Source of the DNA: Granulosicoccaceae bacterium
GTDB taxonomy: Bacteria; Pseudomonadota; Gammaproteobacteria; Granulosicoccales; Granulosicoccaceae
NCBI GenBank assembly: GCA_020629835.1
Contig: JAHDCO010000006.1
Location: 1-64,000 of the forward strand
DNA: 64,000 nucleotides
Direction: 5' to 3'
In this document: positions 25,603-34,468 of the stretch, in pieces
How the letters are laid out: every line of letters begins with the position of its first letter
How positions within the stretch are numbered: the stretch's first letter is position 1
The notes under the pieces: generated by a model
The model's input: the letters and a program-made list of their open reading frames with translations, nothing else
Databases searched by the model: none
Told to the model about the DNA's origin: nothing
Program-made: the position numbers and the translations under genes

Positions 25603-27159
25603 ATGTCCCAACCCGGGTTTCACACAGCTGGAACGTCACAGCCGGATGTTCCCAGTACCGTGGGTTCTGCCAGCAACGACGATGCGCTGGACTCATTGCT
25701 GAAGTCTGCTGCTGTGCTGGTGGTGGATGATGAGCCGGGTATGCGCAATTTCCTGAAACGCGCATTAGAAAAACGCTGCGCGTTGTTGGAAGTTGCTGGC
25801 AGCGCCGAAGAAGCCGAAGCGTTACGTTTGCGGATCCACTTTGATCTGCTGTTGGTTGATATCAAGTTGCCGGGTATATCCGGGCTTGAGTGGCTGGGTC
25901 AGCTGCGTGAGCGCGGTGTGCGAACACACGTTATCTACATGACGGCCTTTGCCGACCTTGAAATGGCGGTCAACGCATTACGTAATGGCGCTGACGATTT
26001 CGTTATGAAGCCGTTTCGTGCGGAGCAGATATTTTTGTCTATCCAACGTTCGCTGGGGCGACAACAAATCTTGCGTGAGAATTCGTTGTTGCGGTTTCAG
26101 CTGCAGCATGTGAAGCAAGACACCGGCGTTGTGGGTGAAAGTCAACCCATCAAAGATACGTTGGCACTGGCGCAGCGTGTGGCGCCGACGCAAACCACCG
26201 TACTTATTCAAGGTGAAACGGGTACCGGGAAAGAACTGATCGCCCGAACCATTCACGCGTCTAGTCAACGAAGCGGTGGGTTTGTAGCCATAAATTGTGG
26301 CACCATCGCACCCGACTTATTTGAAAGCGAACTTTTTGGACATATCAAGGGGGCGTTCACCGGTGCCATGCAAGCCCGTGATGGGTTACTGTTTCACGCG
26401 GATAAAGGCACCTTGTTCCTTGATGAGATCGGTGAACTGCCTGCGGCGATGCAGGCAAAGCTGTTGCGCTTTTTAGAAGAACGCGTGATCCGCCCGGTCG
26501 GTTCGGAAAGAGAAGTGCCGGTTGATGTGCGCATTGTTGCAGCCACCAATCGTGACTTAGGGGAATTGGCTGAGGCGGGCCGTTTTCGGCAGGATTTGTT
26601 TTTTCGACTGCATGTTTTATTGATACAAGTACCACCACTGCGTCAGCGGATGGAAGACGTCGAGTTACTCATTGCGCATTTTATGAAGCACTTATCTGCT
26701 GAGATGCGGCTGGCGCCGATCGAGTTCATGCACACTGATCGGCAGAAACTAAAAAATTATCACTGGCCCGGCAACGTGCGGGAATTAAGAAATTTGGTTG
26801 AGCGTACTTTGCTACTGGGTGGCTTGCCCGCCGATAGTCTGAATCACCTGCCAGTGGACAGCTCAAACGAGGTCGGCAACGCAAGTTCAACGGGCCAAGC
26901 TCCTGCGGTTGAACGCGGGTTCCCGAACGATTGGCCTATGGCAAAAGTGGAACGTGAGCACATTGAATCGGTGTTGGCATCGGTGAACTACAACAAGTCT
27001 GCGGCGGCCCGGCTGTTGTGTGTGTCTCGTAAAACCTTAGAACGAAAAGTGCAGCTGTGGTCATCGGATACGACCGCTGATGACGTGGCGAACAACCCTC
27101 CGGGTGAAGAAGTAAGCGCATCGGTTGGGGATACTAGCGACCCAGTGAACCCGGGCTAA
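25603..27159 (+). CDS. sigma54-dependent response regulator (NtrC type)
   Basis: A 518-residue transcription activator with three domains. The receiver covers about residues 35-155, with acid pair D42/D43, phospho-acceptor D86 in LLLVDIKLPG, and K in VMKPF. The AAA+ domain covers about 165-400, with Walker A GETGTGKE, the sigma54 contact loop GAFTGA, Walker B LFLDEIGE and the R-finger region. The Fis-type helix-turn-helix near the C-terminus is YNKSAAARLLCVSRKTLERK. It pairs with the sensor kinase gene 2 bases downstream. It lies just upstream of the formate dehydrogenase locus, which is a possible but unproven target. I found no convincing sigma54 promoter nearby. Confidence 0.92.
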   Translation: MSQPGFHTAGTSQPDVPSTVGSASNDDALDSLLKSAAVLVVDDEPGMRNFLKRALEKRCALLEVAGSAEEAEALRLRIHFDLLLVDIKLPGISGLEWLGQLRERGVRTHVIYMTAFADLEMAVNALRNGADDFVMKPFRAEQIFLSIQRSLGRQQILRENSLLRFQLQHVKQDTGVVGESQPIKDTLALAQRVAPTQTTVLIQGETGTGKELIARTIHASSQRSGGFVAINCGTIAPDLFESELFGHIKGAFTGAMQARDGLLFHADKGTLFLDEIGELPAAMQAKLLRFLEERVIRPVGSEREVPVDVRIVAATNRDLGELAEAGRFRQDLFFRLHVLLIQVPPLRQRMEDVELLIAHFMKHLSAEMRLAPIEFMHTDRQKLKNYHWPGNVRELRNLVERTLLLGGLPADSLNHLPVDSSNEVGNASSTGQAPAVERGFPNDWPMAKVEREHIESVLASVNYNKSAAARLLCVSRKTLERKVQLWSSDTTADDVANNPPGEEVSASVGDTSDPVNPG

Positions 27160-27161
27160 GC

Positions 27162-29297
27162 GTGGCGCAGGCTTACCACATACAGTCCCGGTGGTTCAGT
27201 AGTTTACGTTATCGGTTATTGACGCTGGCTTTGGTGCCGTTGCTATTGCTTGCGGTGACGGTGGTGGTGTTCGCCGCTCAGTGGACAACGAACTTCACTT
27301 ACGAACAGCTCTTTACCAAAGTTAATACTGACCTTCGTGTCGCACACGATAGCTTCCAACGCATTCAAAGCGAACAGGAAGAGACCATACTGACGTTGGC
27401 CTCTAGCAAAGAGATTGTTAGCTACTGGCAAAACCCAACTGAGCTGGTTAAATGGGTTGACGTGCAGCGCGAACTGAATGAGTACAACTACCTGATATTG
27501 CTGAGCCAGGACGGCGAACAACGCTTAGGTCAGGGCGGATGGTTACCGCACACCATGCACGCTTCGCCGTTGACCCAGAGTGCACTGAGCAATGGCGTCA
27601 CGCCCGGGGGTGGTACCGGCATAGAAATCGTACCGGTGGAAGTCTGGCTGAGTAATGGGTTGCTTGAACCAGGCAAAGTGGTGTTTCCACTCATAGACAC
27701 ACCGCGTGCCGCACCGTCGGATCGTTCAGCCGAAGATCGCGCCATGTTGATACGCTCTGTGCATGCCGTCATTGATGAGAATGGTGACCGCATAGCGTTG
27801 TTGGAAGGCGGGCGGCTACTTAATCGAGATTTTGATTTTGTGGATCGCATACGCGACCTAGTCTATGGCCCGGGGAGCTTAGCGCCAGGAAGTCTGGGAA
27901 CGGTAACTGTATTTTTGGATGATGTACGAATTACCACAAACGTACCGTCCTCCGATGCTACACGTGCGTTAGGAACACGCGTATCAGAGGAAGTGCGCAA
28001 CACCGTTTTGCAGTTAGGGGAACAGTGGATAGATCGTGCGTTCGTGGTAAATGACTGGTACATCTCGGCGTACGAACCCATCATTGATGTGAACGACGAA
28101 CGCGTCGGTATGTTGTATGCCGGTTACTTAGAGAAGCCTTTTCGACAGGAGTTGTTTAACGCCATCGCGGTGTTATCTGCCCTGGTGTTGGCCGGTTGTT
28201 TATTTGCGATTTGTGCAGCCATGTTAGGTGCGCGTTCCATCTTTCGTCCCATTGAGCGATTAACGTCGGTTGTTAGAGCAACTGCGGCTGGGAAAAGTAC
28301 GCGGGTCGGGGCTGTAGAATCGGTGGACGAAATTGGTGAATTGGCCGCGCAGTTCGATGGCATGCTGGATACACTGGAAGTGCAGCGGCGCAAGATAGAA
28401 CAAGGGGCGCAGCTACTAGAAGATAAGGTGCAGCTACGCACGACTGAGCTGCGACAACAAAACCAGCGCTTAACGGATTCGTTAACGCTGCTAAAGCAAA
28501 CCCGTCAGCAACTTGAAACGGCCGAAAGACTGGCAGCACTGGGTGAACTCACGGCGGGGGTAGCCCATGAGATTAATAATCCGACCGCTGTCATCCTGGG
28601 CAACATGGATATCCTGATTTCAGAGATCGGTGAAGACCGGGAAGATGTGGCTACTGAAATCGATTTAATCATTCAACAGGTTTATCGCATACGCTCAATC
28701 ACCCACCGGCTGGTGCAGTACTCACGTTCGGAGAACGACCAACTCTCGCCATCGGCACAAACGGTGTCGTTGCCTGATCTCGTATCCAATACCGTGCGGC
28801 TGATTCAACACGATTTTCTGGACGATTCACTGGTTATCACAGAGCAACACGATTGCACGCAAGACGCACTGGTAGACCCTGATGAAATGCAACAGGTATT
28901 GGTGAACCTGGTTCGAAATGCGGTTGAAGCCATCAATCAAACGTCAGTCAAAGGGCGGATTGTTATCGCAACAAAAGACCTGGACGATAAAGAAGTGTGC
29001 ATTGAAGTCACCGATAACGGCGCGGGTATCGAACCCACGCATATCGCTCGACTCTTCGATCCGTTTTTCACCTCTGGTAAAGAGTTGGGTACCGGCTTGG
29101 GATTGTCAGTGAGCTTTGGCATCGTTAGAAGGCACGGTGGGCGCATTGATGTAACTTCCACATTAGGTGCTGGTTCAACCTTTACGGTCGTATTGCCTGT
29201 GGCGGCCAGCGCTCCGTATGTGGCGTCAAATAGTCCAAGCGTTAAAGCGGCACCCATTTTCGACACCGAAGACGTGCTGTCTGAATTTAAACGCTAA
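27162..29297 (+). CDS. membrane sensor histidine kinase (Cache-like sensor, HAMP)
   Basis: A 711-residue sensor with a GTG start 2 bases after the regulator's stop. TM1 is about residues 15-37 (LLTLALVPLLLLAVTVVVF). A periplasmic sensor of about 290 residues follows, in the double-Cache size range and containing VGMLYAGYLEKPFRQEL. TM2 is near residues 330-355. Then come HAMP (FRPIERLTSVVRATAAG), a coiled coil, and HisKA with phospho-acceptor H469 in GVAHEINNP. The HATPase has NLVRNAVEAI, DNGAGI, GTGLGLS. The ligand is unknown. Its stop overlaps that of the convergent HTH-PBP gene by 4 bases. Confidence 0.92.
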   Translation: MAQAYHIQSRWFSSLRYRLLTLALVPLLLLAVTVVVFAAQWTTNFTYEQLFTKVNTDLRVAHDSFQRIQSEQEETILTLASSKEIVSYWQNPTELVKWVDVQRELNEYNYLILLSQDGEQRLGQGGWLPHTMHASPLTQSALSNGVTPGGGTGIEIVPVEVWLSNGLLEPGKVVFPLIDTPRAAPSDRSAEDRAMLIRSVHAVIDENGDRIALLEGGRLLNRDFDFVDRIRDLVYGPGSLAPGSLGTVTVFLDDVRITTNVPSSDATRALGTRVSEEVRNTVLQLGEQWIDRAFVVNDWYISAYEPIIDVNDERVGMLYAGYLEKPFRQELFNAIAVLSALVLAGCLFAICAAMLGARSIFRPIERLTSVVRATAAGKSTRVGAVESVDEIGELAAQFDGMLDTLEVQRRKIEQGAQLLEDKVQLRTTELRQQNQRLTDSLTLLKQTRQQLETAERLAALGELTAGVAHEINNPTAVILGNMDILISEIGEDREDVATEIDLIIQQVYRIRSITHRLVQYSRSENDQLSPSAQTVSLPDLVSNTVRLIQHDFLDDSLVITEQHDCTQDALVDPDEMQQVLVNLVRNAVEAINQTSVKGRIVIATKDLDDKEVCIEVTDNGAGIEPTHIARLFDPFFTSGKELGTGLGLSVSFGIVRRHGGRIDVTSTLGAGSTFTVVLPVAASAPYVASNSPSVKAAPIFDTEDVLSEFKR

Positions 29298-30223
29298 GCG
29301 TTGAGCGGAATGACTTGAGGGGACAGGTTAATCTGGTAGCCGTCCTGTTCGGTCAAACGATCATCGGTGCCCAGACTTCTTATGCGTACAATCAGTTCCT
29401 GAACCAGCGTTCGAAAATAGGTTCGCTGCGGCATGACTAAATCCAATGCGACGGTGGCGATGGGGACGTAATGCAAGCCAAAATCTCGTGCGGTACTTTG
29501 AACACCGCAACAGATGTCAGCTAGGCTTGTGTTAACCGCCGCGACCGCAGCGCGTTCGCTACTGTAGGTTCCCCCTGCAGTGAAAGTGCTTAGCGACACT
29601 TGATGTACCGCACAAAGGTCTTCCAGCAGTCGCTCGGCTCCTGAATCATCGTGGCGCATCGCCCAGCGAAGCGAGGAGGCCTGGATAAGGGATGTGGGGT
29701 TGTTCCAGCACTGCGTTTTGAACGAGTCACTAAAATCATGACGCAGGATGAATCCTTGACTGCGCTGCAAGCAGCGAACAATGACCCACTGGTTATGGTG
29801 CTGATAGCCACGCAATAAACCCAGATGCCTGCGAGCGCTGGGTTCTGCTTCACCCCAGTTGATAAAGCAGGCGTCAACACGTCCTTGGTCCAACATTTTT
29901 AAACCGTGCCGCGTTCCGTTAGGGCTGTAACTTATTAACGCATCACGTTGCCATTCAATGGCGGCCTCAGAGCAAATGTTTCTGACTAATCGATCGTCAC
30001 TACCGGCCAGTAGTAATCGATCGTTCATTACCCCGCCATGGCTGTTTTCAATGAGCCACGTGTCAATCAGTGTCCGCGGGAAAATCCACTTACCCGTGAC
30101 CTTAGTACCGGGTAAGGCACCGTCTCCGGCTAACTGATACACCTTCTTTTCATTAATGTTTAACAGCTCGGCGAGTTCTTGAACGTTCAGGAACGGCTTG
30201 GTTATTTGCTCGAAGGTGCTCAT
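29294..30223 (-). CDS. HTH_17 / PBP-like domain transcriptional regulator
   Basis: A 309-residue DNA-binding protein. The N-terminal 60 residues (FLNVQELAELLNINEKKVYQLAGDGALPGTKVTGKWIFPR) are an excisionase/MerR-like helix-turn-helix. The rest looks like the periplasmic-binding-protein-like domain found fused to such HTHs, with DRLLLAGSDDRLVR and SLADICCGVQSTARDFGL. In known cases this domain resembles molybdate-binding proteins. The gene lies 6 bases after fdhD on the same strand, inside a molybdo- or tungsto-enzyme locus, so metal- or cofactor-linked control of formate dehydrogenase is a reasonable inference. An inverted repeat at 31144 is a candidate target. Confidence 0.8.
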   Translation of the reverse strand: MSTFEQITKPFLNVQELAELLNINEKKVYQLAGDGALPGTKVTGKWIFPRTLIDTWLIENSHGGVMNDRLLLAGSDDRLVRNICSEAAIEWQRDALISYSPNGTRHGLKMLDQGRVDACFINWGEAEPSARRHLGLLRGYQHHNQWVIVRCLQRSQGFILRHDFSDSFKTQCWNNPTSLIQASSLRWAMRHDDSGAERLLEDLCAVHQVSLSTFTAGGTYSSERAAVAAVNTSLADICCGVQSTARDFGLHYVPIATVALDLVMPQRTYFRTLVQELIVRIRSLGTDDRLTEQDGYQINLSPQVIPLNA

Positions 30224-30229
30224 AGCGAA

Positions 30230-31099
30230 CTACGCTAGATCTCGCATGCCTTTGGTCGGTGGTGGTACCCGACGCTCGCGGGGAATCGCGTCAAAGTCAA
30301 TGTATTCTTCACCGTTATACACCAGGAAATGGCGACCTTTGGCACGGGCGATAACGTTCATACCTACTTCTTTGGCAAGCTCTAACCCCATTTGAGTCAC
30401 GCCACTTCGTGACAACAATGTGGGTATGCCCATGAACGCTGTCTTCATGACGATTTCTGAGGTTAGGCGTCCGGTGGTATAAAAAATTTTGTCACTTCCG
30501 TCGATATGGTTTAACCACATACGGCCGGATATGGCATCCGCGGCGTTATGACGACCCACGTCTTCAATGTGCATGAGTGACGTCGTCTTCGTGCATAAAC
30601 CACAGCCATGTACCGCGCCGGAGACTCGGTATACCGCATTTAACTGGCTCACGTGTTTGATTAGCGCGTACAGCTCCGACTGTTTCAATTGGGTCGGTGT
30701 TAACTTCACCTCATACAGCTTGTCCACTGTGCAACTGAAGATCGTGCCCTGACCGCAACCGCTGGTTACGATGCGGCGCTTCATTTTTTCTTTCCAATCG
30801 GCTATGCCACGGCCGGCATGAGTCAACACATCAACCACTTCACGATCCCAATCGACTGTGACCGATGCAATGGCTTCGATATCTTCCATCAGTTTTTGGT
30901 TGCGGATGTAACCCAACGCCAAGGCTTCAGGTTCTGTACCCAGCGTCATTAACGTCACCACTTCCATGCCATCGACACGTAGCGTGAGTGGTAATTCGCC
31001 GGGAATATGTGCCGCAACGGCGTCACCGAATTCGTTAATCACCGTGACGTTGTGTGCGGGGTTCAGGCTTTCGTTGCTGAGTACAGGTGAGGTAAGCAC
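30230..31099 (-). CDS. fdhD: formate dehydrogenase accessory sulfurtransferase FdhD
   Basis: Delivers sulfur from the cysteine desulfurase to the molybdenum cofactor of formate dehydrogenase. The 289-residue protein contains EPEALALGYIRNQKLM, the catalytic cysteine loop VTSGCGQGT (C115), GAVHGCGLCT, and VGRHNAADAISG, all FdhD features. The CxxC loop of the E. coli protein is replaced by a single C-G-Q-G here, a version I believe occurs in other FdhD proteins. The GTG start at 31099 lacks a strong ribosome binding site. It is divergent from the DUF3305-DUF3306-ferredoxin genes and should share its control region with them. Confidence 0.93.
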   Translation of the reverse strand: MLTSPVLSNESLNPAHNVTVINEFGDAVAAHIPGELPLTLRVDGMEVVTLMTLGTEPEALALGYIRNQKLMEDIEAIASVTVDWDREVVDVLTHAGRGIADWKEKMKRRIVTSGCGQGTIFSCTVDKLYEVKLTPTQLKQSELYALIKHVSQLNAVYRVSGAVHGCGLCTKTTSLMHIEDVGRHNAADAISGRMWLNHIDGSDKIFYTTGRLTSEIVMKTAFMGIPTLLSRSGVTQMGLELAKEVGMNVIARAKGRHFLVYNGEEYIDFDAIPRERRVPPPTKGMRDLA

Positions 31100-31143
31100 G
31101 ATGACGACTAAGCCTTTGCGTTAAACAGAACACCGACTTTAAG

Positions 31144-31165
31144 AGTGAATTCTTGCGAAGTCACT
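31144..31165. promoter_or_regulatory. inverted repeat in the fdhD / DUF3305 divergent region
   Basis: AGTGAATTC and GAAGTCACT form 9-base arms with one mismatch around TTGC. The site lies 45 bases upstream of the fdhD start in the gap between the two divergent halves of the formate dehydrogenase locus. This is a natural place for an operator, perhaps for the HTH-PBP regulator. Binding is inferred. Confidence 0.5.
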
Positions 31166-31326
31166 ATCGTTGTTCAGTACCGCATTAAATTGATCGGGTA
31201 TTGTTGCGACTTTTTGTCTCACATTGGGACAACTTGTCACGATTCGTTGAGTCTGCTGTTCCTCTAAAACAAATCCAAATTCGTTTGGTTCTTCTTTGGC
31301 TAAGCGCTGCGTGCAATAGTACCCTC

Positions 31327-31866
31327 ATGAATGTTGAGGACATTGGCCAACGGGGGTTACCAGCACTCGACAAGCGCGTGGAATTCAGAGCCACAGTATT
31401 GCTTGAGAAACGGTTGGTAAAGCGTAAGTTCTGGCAATCGCACGCCTGGTACTTAGATACTGTGGCTTTGGGTGATGGTGTCAGTCAGCACGATGGTCAG
31501 GGTGAATTTGCTTATCAACGCCCAGGCGGTGATGTGTTTCGCTGGGACGGTTTACGAATCACTTTGTACAAAGATGCGTGCGAGCGTTACTGGCATGCGC
31601 TGATATCGGATAAACCGAAAATTTATGTGGTATGCCGAGATTCAGACGACGAATCTTCTGCACACGACGTGGCACCCTTGGTTGTAACCGCTGATTATGA
31701 TGAAGCGTTGGCGTTTGCAGAAACCGATGATCTAACACTCTCGGCACCCATTCCACCTCAGCTATATCGGTACATGGAGGACTTTGTTCTCACCCACTAC
31801 CGGCCTGTGCCCTTCAAAAAGCGCAAGCGCAAGAATTGGAGTGAGGACCACGGGAGGCGCGCGTGA
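31327..31866 (+). CDS. DUF3305 family protein of formate dehydrogenase loci
   Basis: A roughly 179-residue protein matching the DUF3305 family, which accompanies formate dehydrogenase genes in proteobacteria. KRVEFRATVLLEKRLVKRKFWQSHAWYLDTVAL and the C-terminal PPQLYRYMEDFVLTHYRPVPFKKRKRKNW are the recognisable parts. I start it at the ATG at 31327. The track's extra 42 residues overlap the control region and look non-coding. Its last four bases, GTGA, contain the start of the DUF3306 gene, so the two are translationally coupled. The function is not established. The gene order suggests a role in enzyme assembly. Confidence 0.8.
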   Translation: MNVEDIGQRGLPALDKRVEFRATVLLEKRLVKRKFWQSHAWYLDTVALGDGVSQHDGQGEFAYQRPGGDVFRWDGLRITLYKDACERYWHALISDKPKIYVVCRDSDDESSAHDVAPLVVTADYDEALAFAETDDLTLSAPIPPQLYRYMEDFVLTHYRPVPFKKRKRKNWSEDHGRRA

Positions 31867-32642
31867 GTGACGACAATCGCACGGGTTTTGCGCGCCGCTG
31901 GTCAGAGCGTAAAGCGGCGCAAAAGCAGCGTGTTCGTAGCGCGGCCGACACCACGCTTACCGATGAATTGGCTCATGATGAAGCTGGTGATGACGCTGCA
32001 ATTCAGGCTGATGCTGCAGCTACTTCATTCGTCTCTGTTAGCGATGCATCGGGTCAAACAGATCAATCTACTGAGATCGAAGATACCGCTGAGGATCAGG
32101 CAGCAGAACCGGTATTGACCGATGCGGATATGCCGGATATCGCCACGCTCAACGGCCAAAGCGACCTAAAAGACTTCTTCAATTCGGGCGTGTCTGCGGA
32201 GTTACGACGGGCGGCATTACGTCATGTGTTTTCGTTACCCGTTTACAACGTGCGTGATGGGTTGAACGACTACGACGACGATTACACGCGATTCGAACCA
32301 CTGGGTGACACCGTCACCTCTGACATGAAGTGGCATAAAGCACGAAAAGAGCGAGAAGCCGAAGAAGAGCGCTTGCGTCTTGCTAAAGAGCAGGAACAGT
32401 TAGACGAACAAGCACAGCTGGATGATCAGAAGCAGCTCGAAAATCAAGCCAATGATCAAGAACAGCCGAGTGAAGAGAACCCAGCCGATCAAGAGCACTT
32501 GCAAGAGCAAGAGCTAGATCAAGAGCAAGATCAGGAACTTGAGCAGCAGCGCCTGGCAGAAGGCGAGACCAACAACAGCAACGTTATTCCAGAATCCCTT
32601 TCATCTGACACGGCAAATCAAGCTGCCGAGACTACCGTATGA
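31863..32642 (+). CDS. DUF3306 family protein with Gln/Glu-rich tail
   Basis: A 259-residue protein. The DUF3306 pattern is seen in the N-terminal FARRWSERKAAQKQ and the middle block LPDIATL-like PDIATLNGQSDLKDFFNSGVS followed by RRAALRHVFSLPVYNVRDGLNDYDDDYT. The last 90 residues are a low-complexity Q/E/D/L run (EQEQLDEQAQLDDQKQ) that is probably helical and disordered and is much longer than in typical members. GTG start, overlapping DUF3305 by 4 bases, and its stop overlaps the ferredoxin start (ATGA). The molecular function is unknown. It is conserved next to formate dehydrogenase genes. Confidence 0.8.
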   Translation: MSDDNRTGFARRWSERKAAQKQRVRSAADTTLTDELAHDEAGDDAAIQADAAATSFVSVSDASGQTDQSTEIEDTAEDQAAEPVLTDADMPDIATLNGQSDLKDFFNSGVSAELRRAALRHVFSLPVYNVRDGLNDYDDDYTRFEPLGDTVTSDMKWHKARKEREAEEERLRLAKEQEQLDEQAQLDDQKQLENQANDQEQPSEENPADQEHLQEQELDQEQDQELEQQRLAEGETNNSNVIPESLSSDTANQAAETTV

Positions 32643-34294
32643 GCGAAACACAACAGCCTCTGGCTTTTCACGTTAATAGCGATGCCTGGACGGCTAAGCA
32701 GCAGCTACCTACCGAGACATCGCAAGTCAGTTACACCTGTGGTGGTCATGTGTTAGCGCTGTGTGACCGCCTGGATGATGTGTATCCGTATCTGGATCGC
32801 ATGCAGGAAAACGGCGTCACAGTGGTTGTACTCGATTCGGCTGTGGGCGGTATAGAGAAACAACTGCTGGACTCTGGAACGGCCGTTTTTACCGTACCTT
32901 CACTGGTGGTTACCGGGCACTTAGGGTCGTACTTCGCACACGCGGTGGACACGACGCGTGAATTGGATTTGGCTGTGTCCGTGTTTCGTGAAACCGGGGC
33001 GTTTGATCTTGTGTTGGATGTGAAAGCGTCACCCAGTATCGATGTGACATTAAAGCCTTTTGGCTATGTACACCGAACCGATGCCGATGACCTAGCGGGT
33101 GACATCGATGAGTTGCTTGCGTTAACCGGCGACTTCGATAAGCCCAAATACTTTGACTACAGCGCATCTGTGTGTGCGCACAGTCGTAGCCAGCTGTCCG
33201 GGTGCACACGCTGTATGGATGTGTGTACGACAGGCGCGATACAAACCGATGGCGAAGGGGTAAAAGTGGATCCGTATCTTTGCCAGGGCTGTGGTACCTG
33301 CGCCACGGTTTGCCCGAGCGGGGCGATGACTTACGCGTACCCACGCCCTAAAACCGCCATAAAGAAAAGTCGTGAATTGCTGGCCGAAGCTAACGCTAGC
33401 ACGGTGTTGCTATACAGCGAAAAGCATCAAGCGCAGATGGATGAGCTGCACTTGGAAGACGACGTATTCGGTTTGTTGGTGGAAGAGACAACAGCCTATG
33501 GGCTGGACTACTGGTTAAGTCTTTTGGCAGGGCATATTCAAAAAATTATTGTCCTAGTGTCTTGCGATGAGGTTGAACTGATCGCGCTACGTCAACAACA
33601 AGCGATTGCCCATGAGCTGCTGGCAGGGCTTGGTGTTACTGAATCGGTTGTGCATTTGTTGCCAGTAGAAGCACTGAGTCAGTGGCAATCGCTTCCAGTA
33701 CCTTCGCAGGTGTTGGCGACTGTGCCGGCGTCCAGTTACGACACGCATAACGATAAACGTCAAACGGTGCGCTTGGCGCTTGATGCACTCGCTGAGGCGC
33801 TGATGCCCACGTTGTCAGAACCGGTTAGCGAAACGCCATTACCGATAGGCGCGTCGTTTGGACGAATTGCCGTGAACCAGGATGCCTGCACCTTGTGTAT
33901 GGCGTGTGTGTCTACATGCCCAGCCAAAGCGCTGCAAGACGGGCAAGACACGCCGGCGTTGAAACTGATTGAAGCTAACTGCGTTCAGTGCGGACTATGC
34001 GAGCAAGCGTGCCCGGAGTCGGCCATCTCACTGCAGCCCCAGTATTTATGGGATTCGGTTTCGGCGAGAGAGGTCAAGACGCTGCATGAGGATTCACCGT
34101 TTCATTGCATCAGCTGTCATACGCCGTTTGCCACAAAAGGTGTGATCGCGAATATGGCCTCTCGTTTGGGCAGTCATTGGATGTTTCAGGATGATGCAGC
34201 GCTCCGACGGCTGAAGATGTGCGGGGATTGCCGAGTGAAAGATATTTTTCGTCAGGACGCGGCGGGCATCGAAACGCATCGCGAAGAACGATAG
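32639..34294 (+). CDS. 4Fe-4S polyferredoxin of the formate dehydrogenase locus
   Basis: A 551-residue iron-sulfur protein. At least four 4Fe-4S binding sets are visible: CTRCMDVCTTGAI, CQGCGTCATVCPSGA, CTLCMACVSTCPAKA and CVQCGLCEQACPESA. Two more cysteine pairs lie near the end (CISCHTPF, CGDCR). The N-terminal 160 residues lack cysteines except a few and may be a partner-binding domain. There is no signal peptide, so it is cytoplasmic. This family regularly accompanies DUF3305/DUF3306 and fdh genes and presumably moves electrons during assembly or turnover, but the reaction is not known to me. Confidence 0.88.
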   Translation: MSETQQPLAFHVNSDAWTAKQQLPTETSQVSYTCGGHVLALCDRLDDVYPYLDRMQENGVTVVVLDSAVGGIEKQLLDSGTAVFTVPSLVVTGHLGSYFAHAVDTTRELDLAVSVFRETGAFDLVLDVKASPSIDVTLKPFGYVHRTDADDLAGDIDELLALTGDFDKPKYFDYSASVCAHSRSQLSGCTRCMDVCTTGAIQTDGEGVKVDPYLCQGCGTCATVCPSGAMTYAYPRPKTAIKKSRELLAEANASTVLLYSEKHQAQMDELHLEDDVFGLLVEETTAYGLDYWLSLLAGHIQKIIVLVSCDEVELIALRQQQAIAHELLAGLGVTESVVHLLPVEALSQWQSLPVPSQVLATVPASSYDTHNDKRQTVRLALDALAEALMPTLSEPVSETPLPIGASFGRIAVNQDACTLCMACVSTCPAKALQDGQDTPALKLIEANCVQCGLCEQACPESAISLQPQYLWDSVSAREVKTLHEDSPFHCISCHTPFATKGVIANMASRLGSHWMFQDDAALRRLKMCGDCRVKDIFRQDAAGIETHREER

Positions 34295-34301
34295 GGACTA
34301 T

Positions 34302-34385
34302 GTGTCCACGGTTGGGAAGTTTTGCCCCGATTGTTACCAGCGCATGGACAAAAAGTCGCACCGAGGCTTGATGCGTGTTGTTTGA
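34302..34385 (+). CDS. candidate micro-ORF with CPDC motif
   Basis: A GTG-started frame of 27 residues lies 7 bases after the polyferredoxin stop, preceded by AGGGA: VSTVGKFCPDCYQRMDKKSH continuing RGLMRVV. It is below the track's cutoff. The basic sequence with one CxxC looks like a fragment of a zinc-ribbon protein and not random translation, but nothing else supports expression. It could be a decayed gene end. Confidence 0.3.
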   Translation: MSTVGKFCPDCYQRMDKKSHRGLMRVV

Positions 34386-34468
34386 GGTGAGCTGGCTAGG
34401 TGTTTAGTGGTTGTTATTGAGACTTTTCTGTCTTTTTTTAGGGTACAGCGGTTGCTGAAGAATAAATT

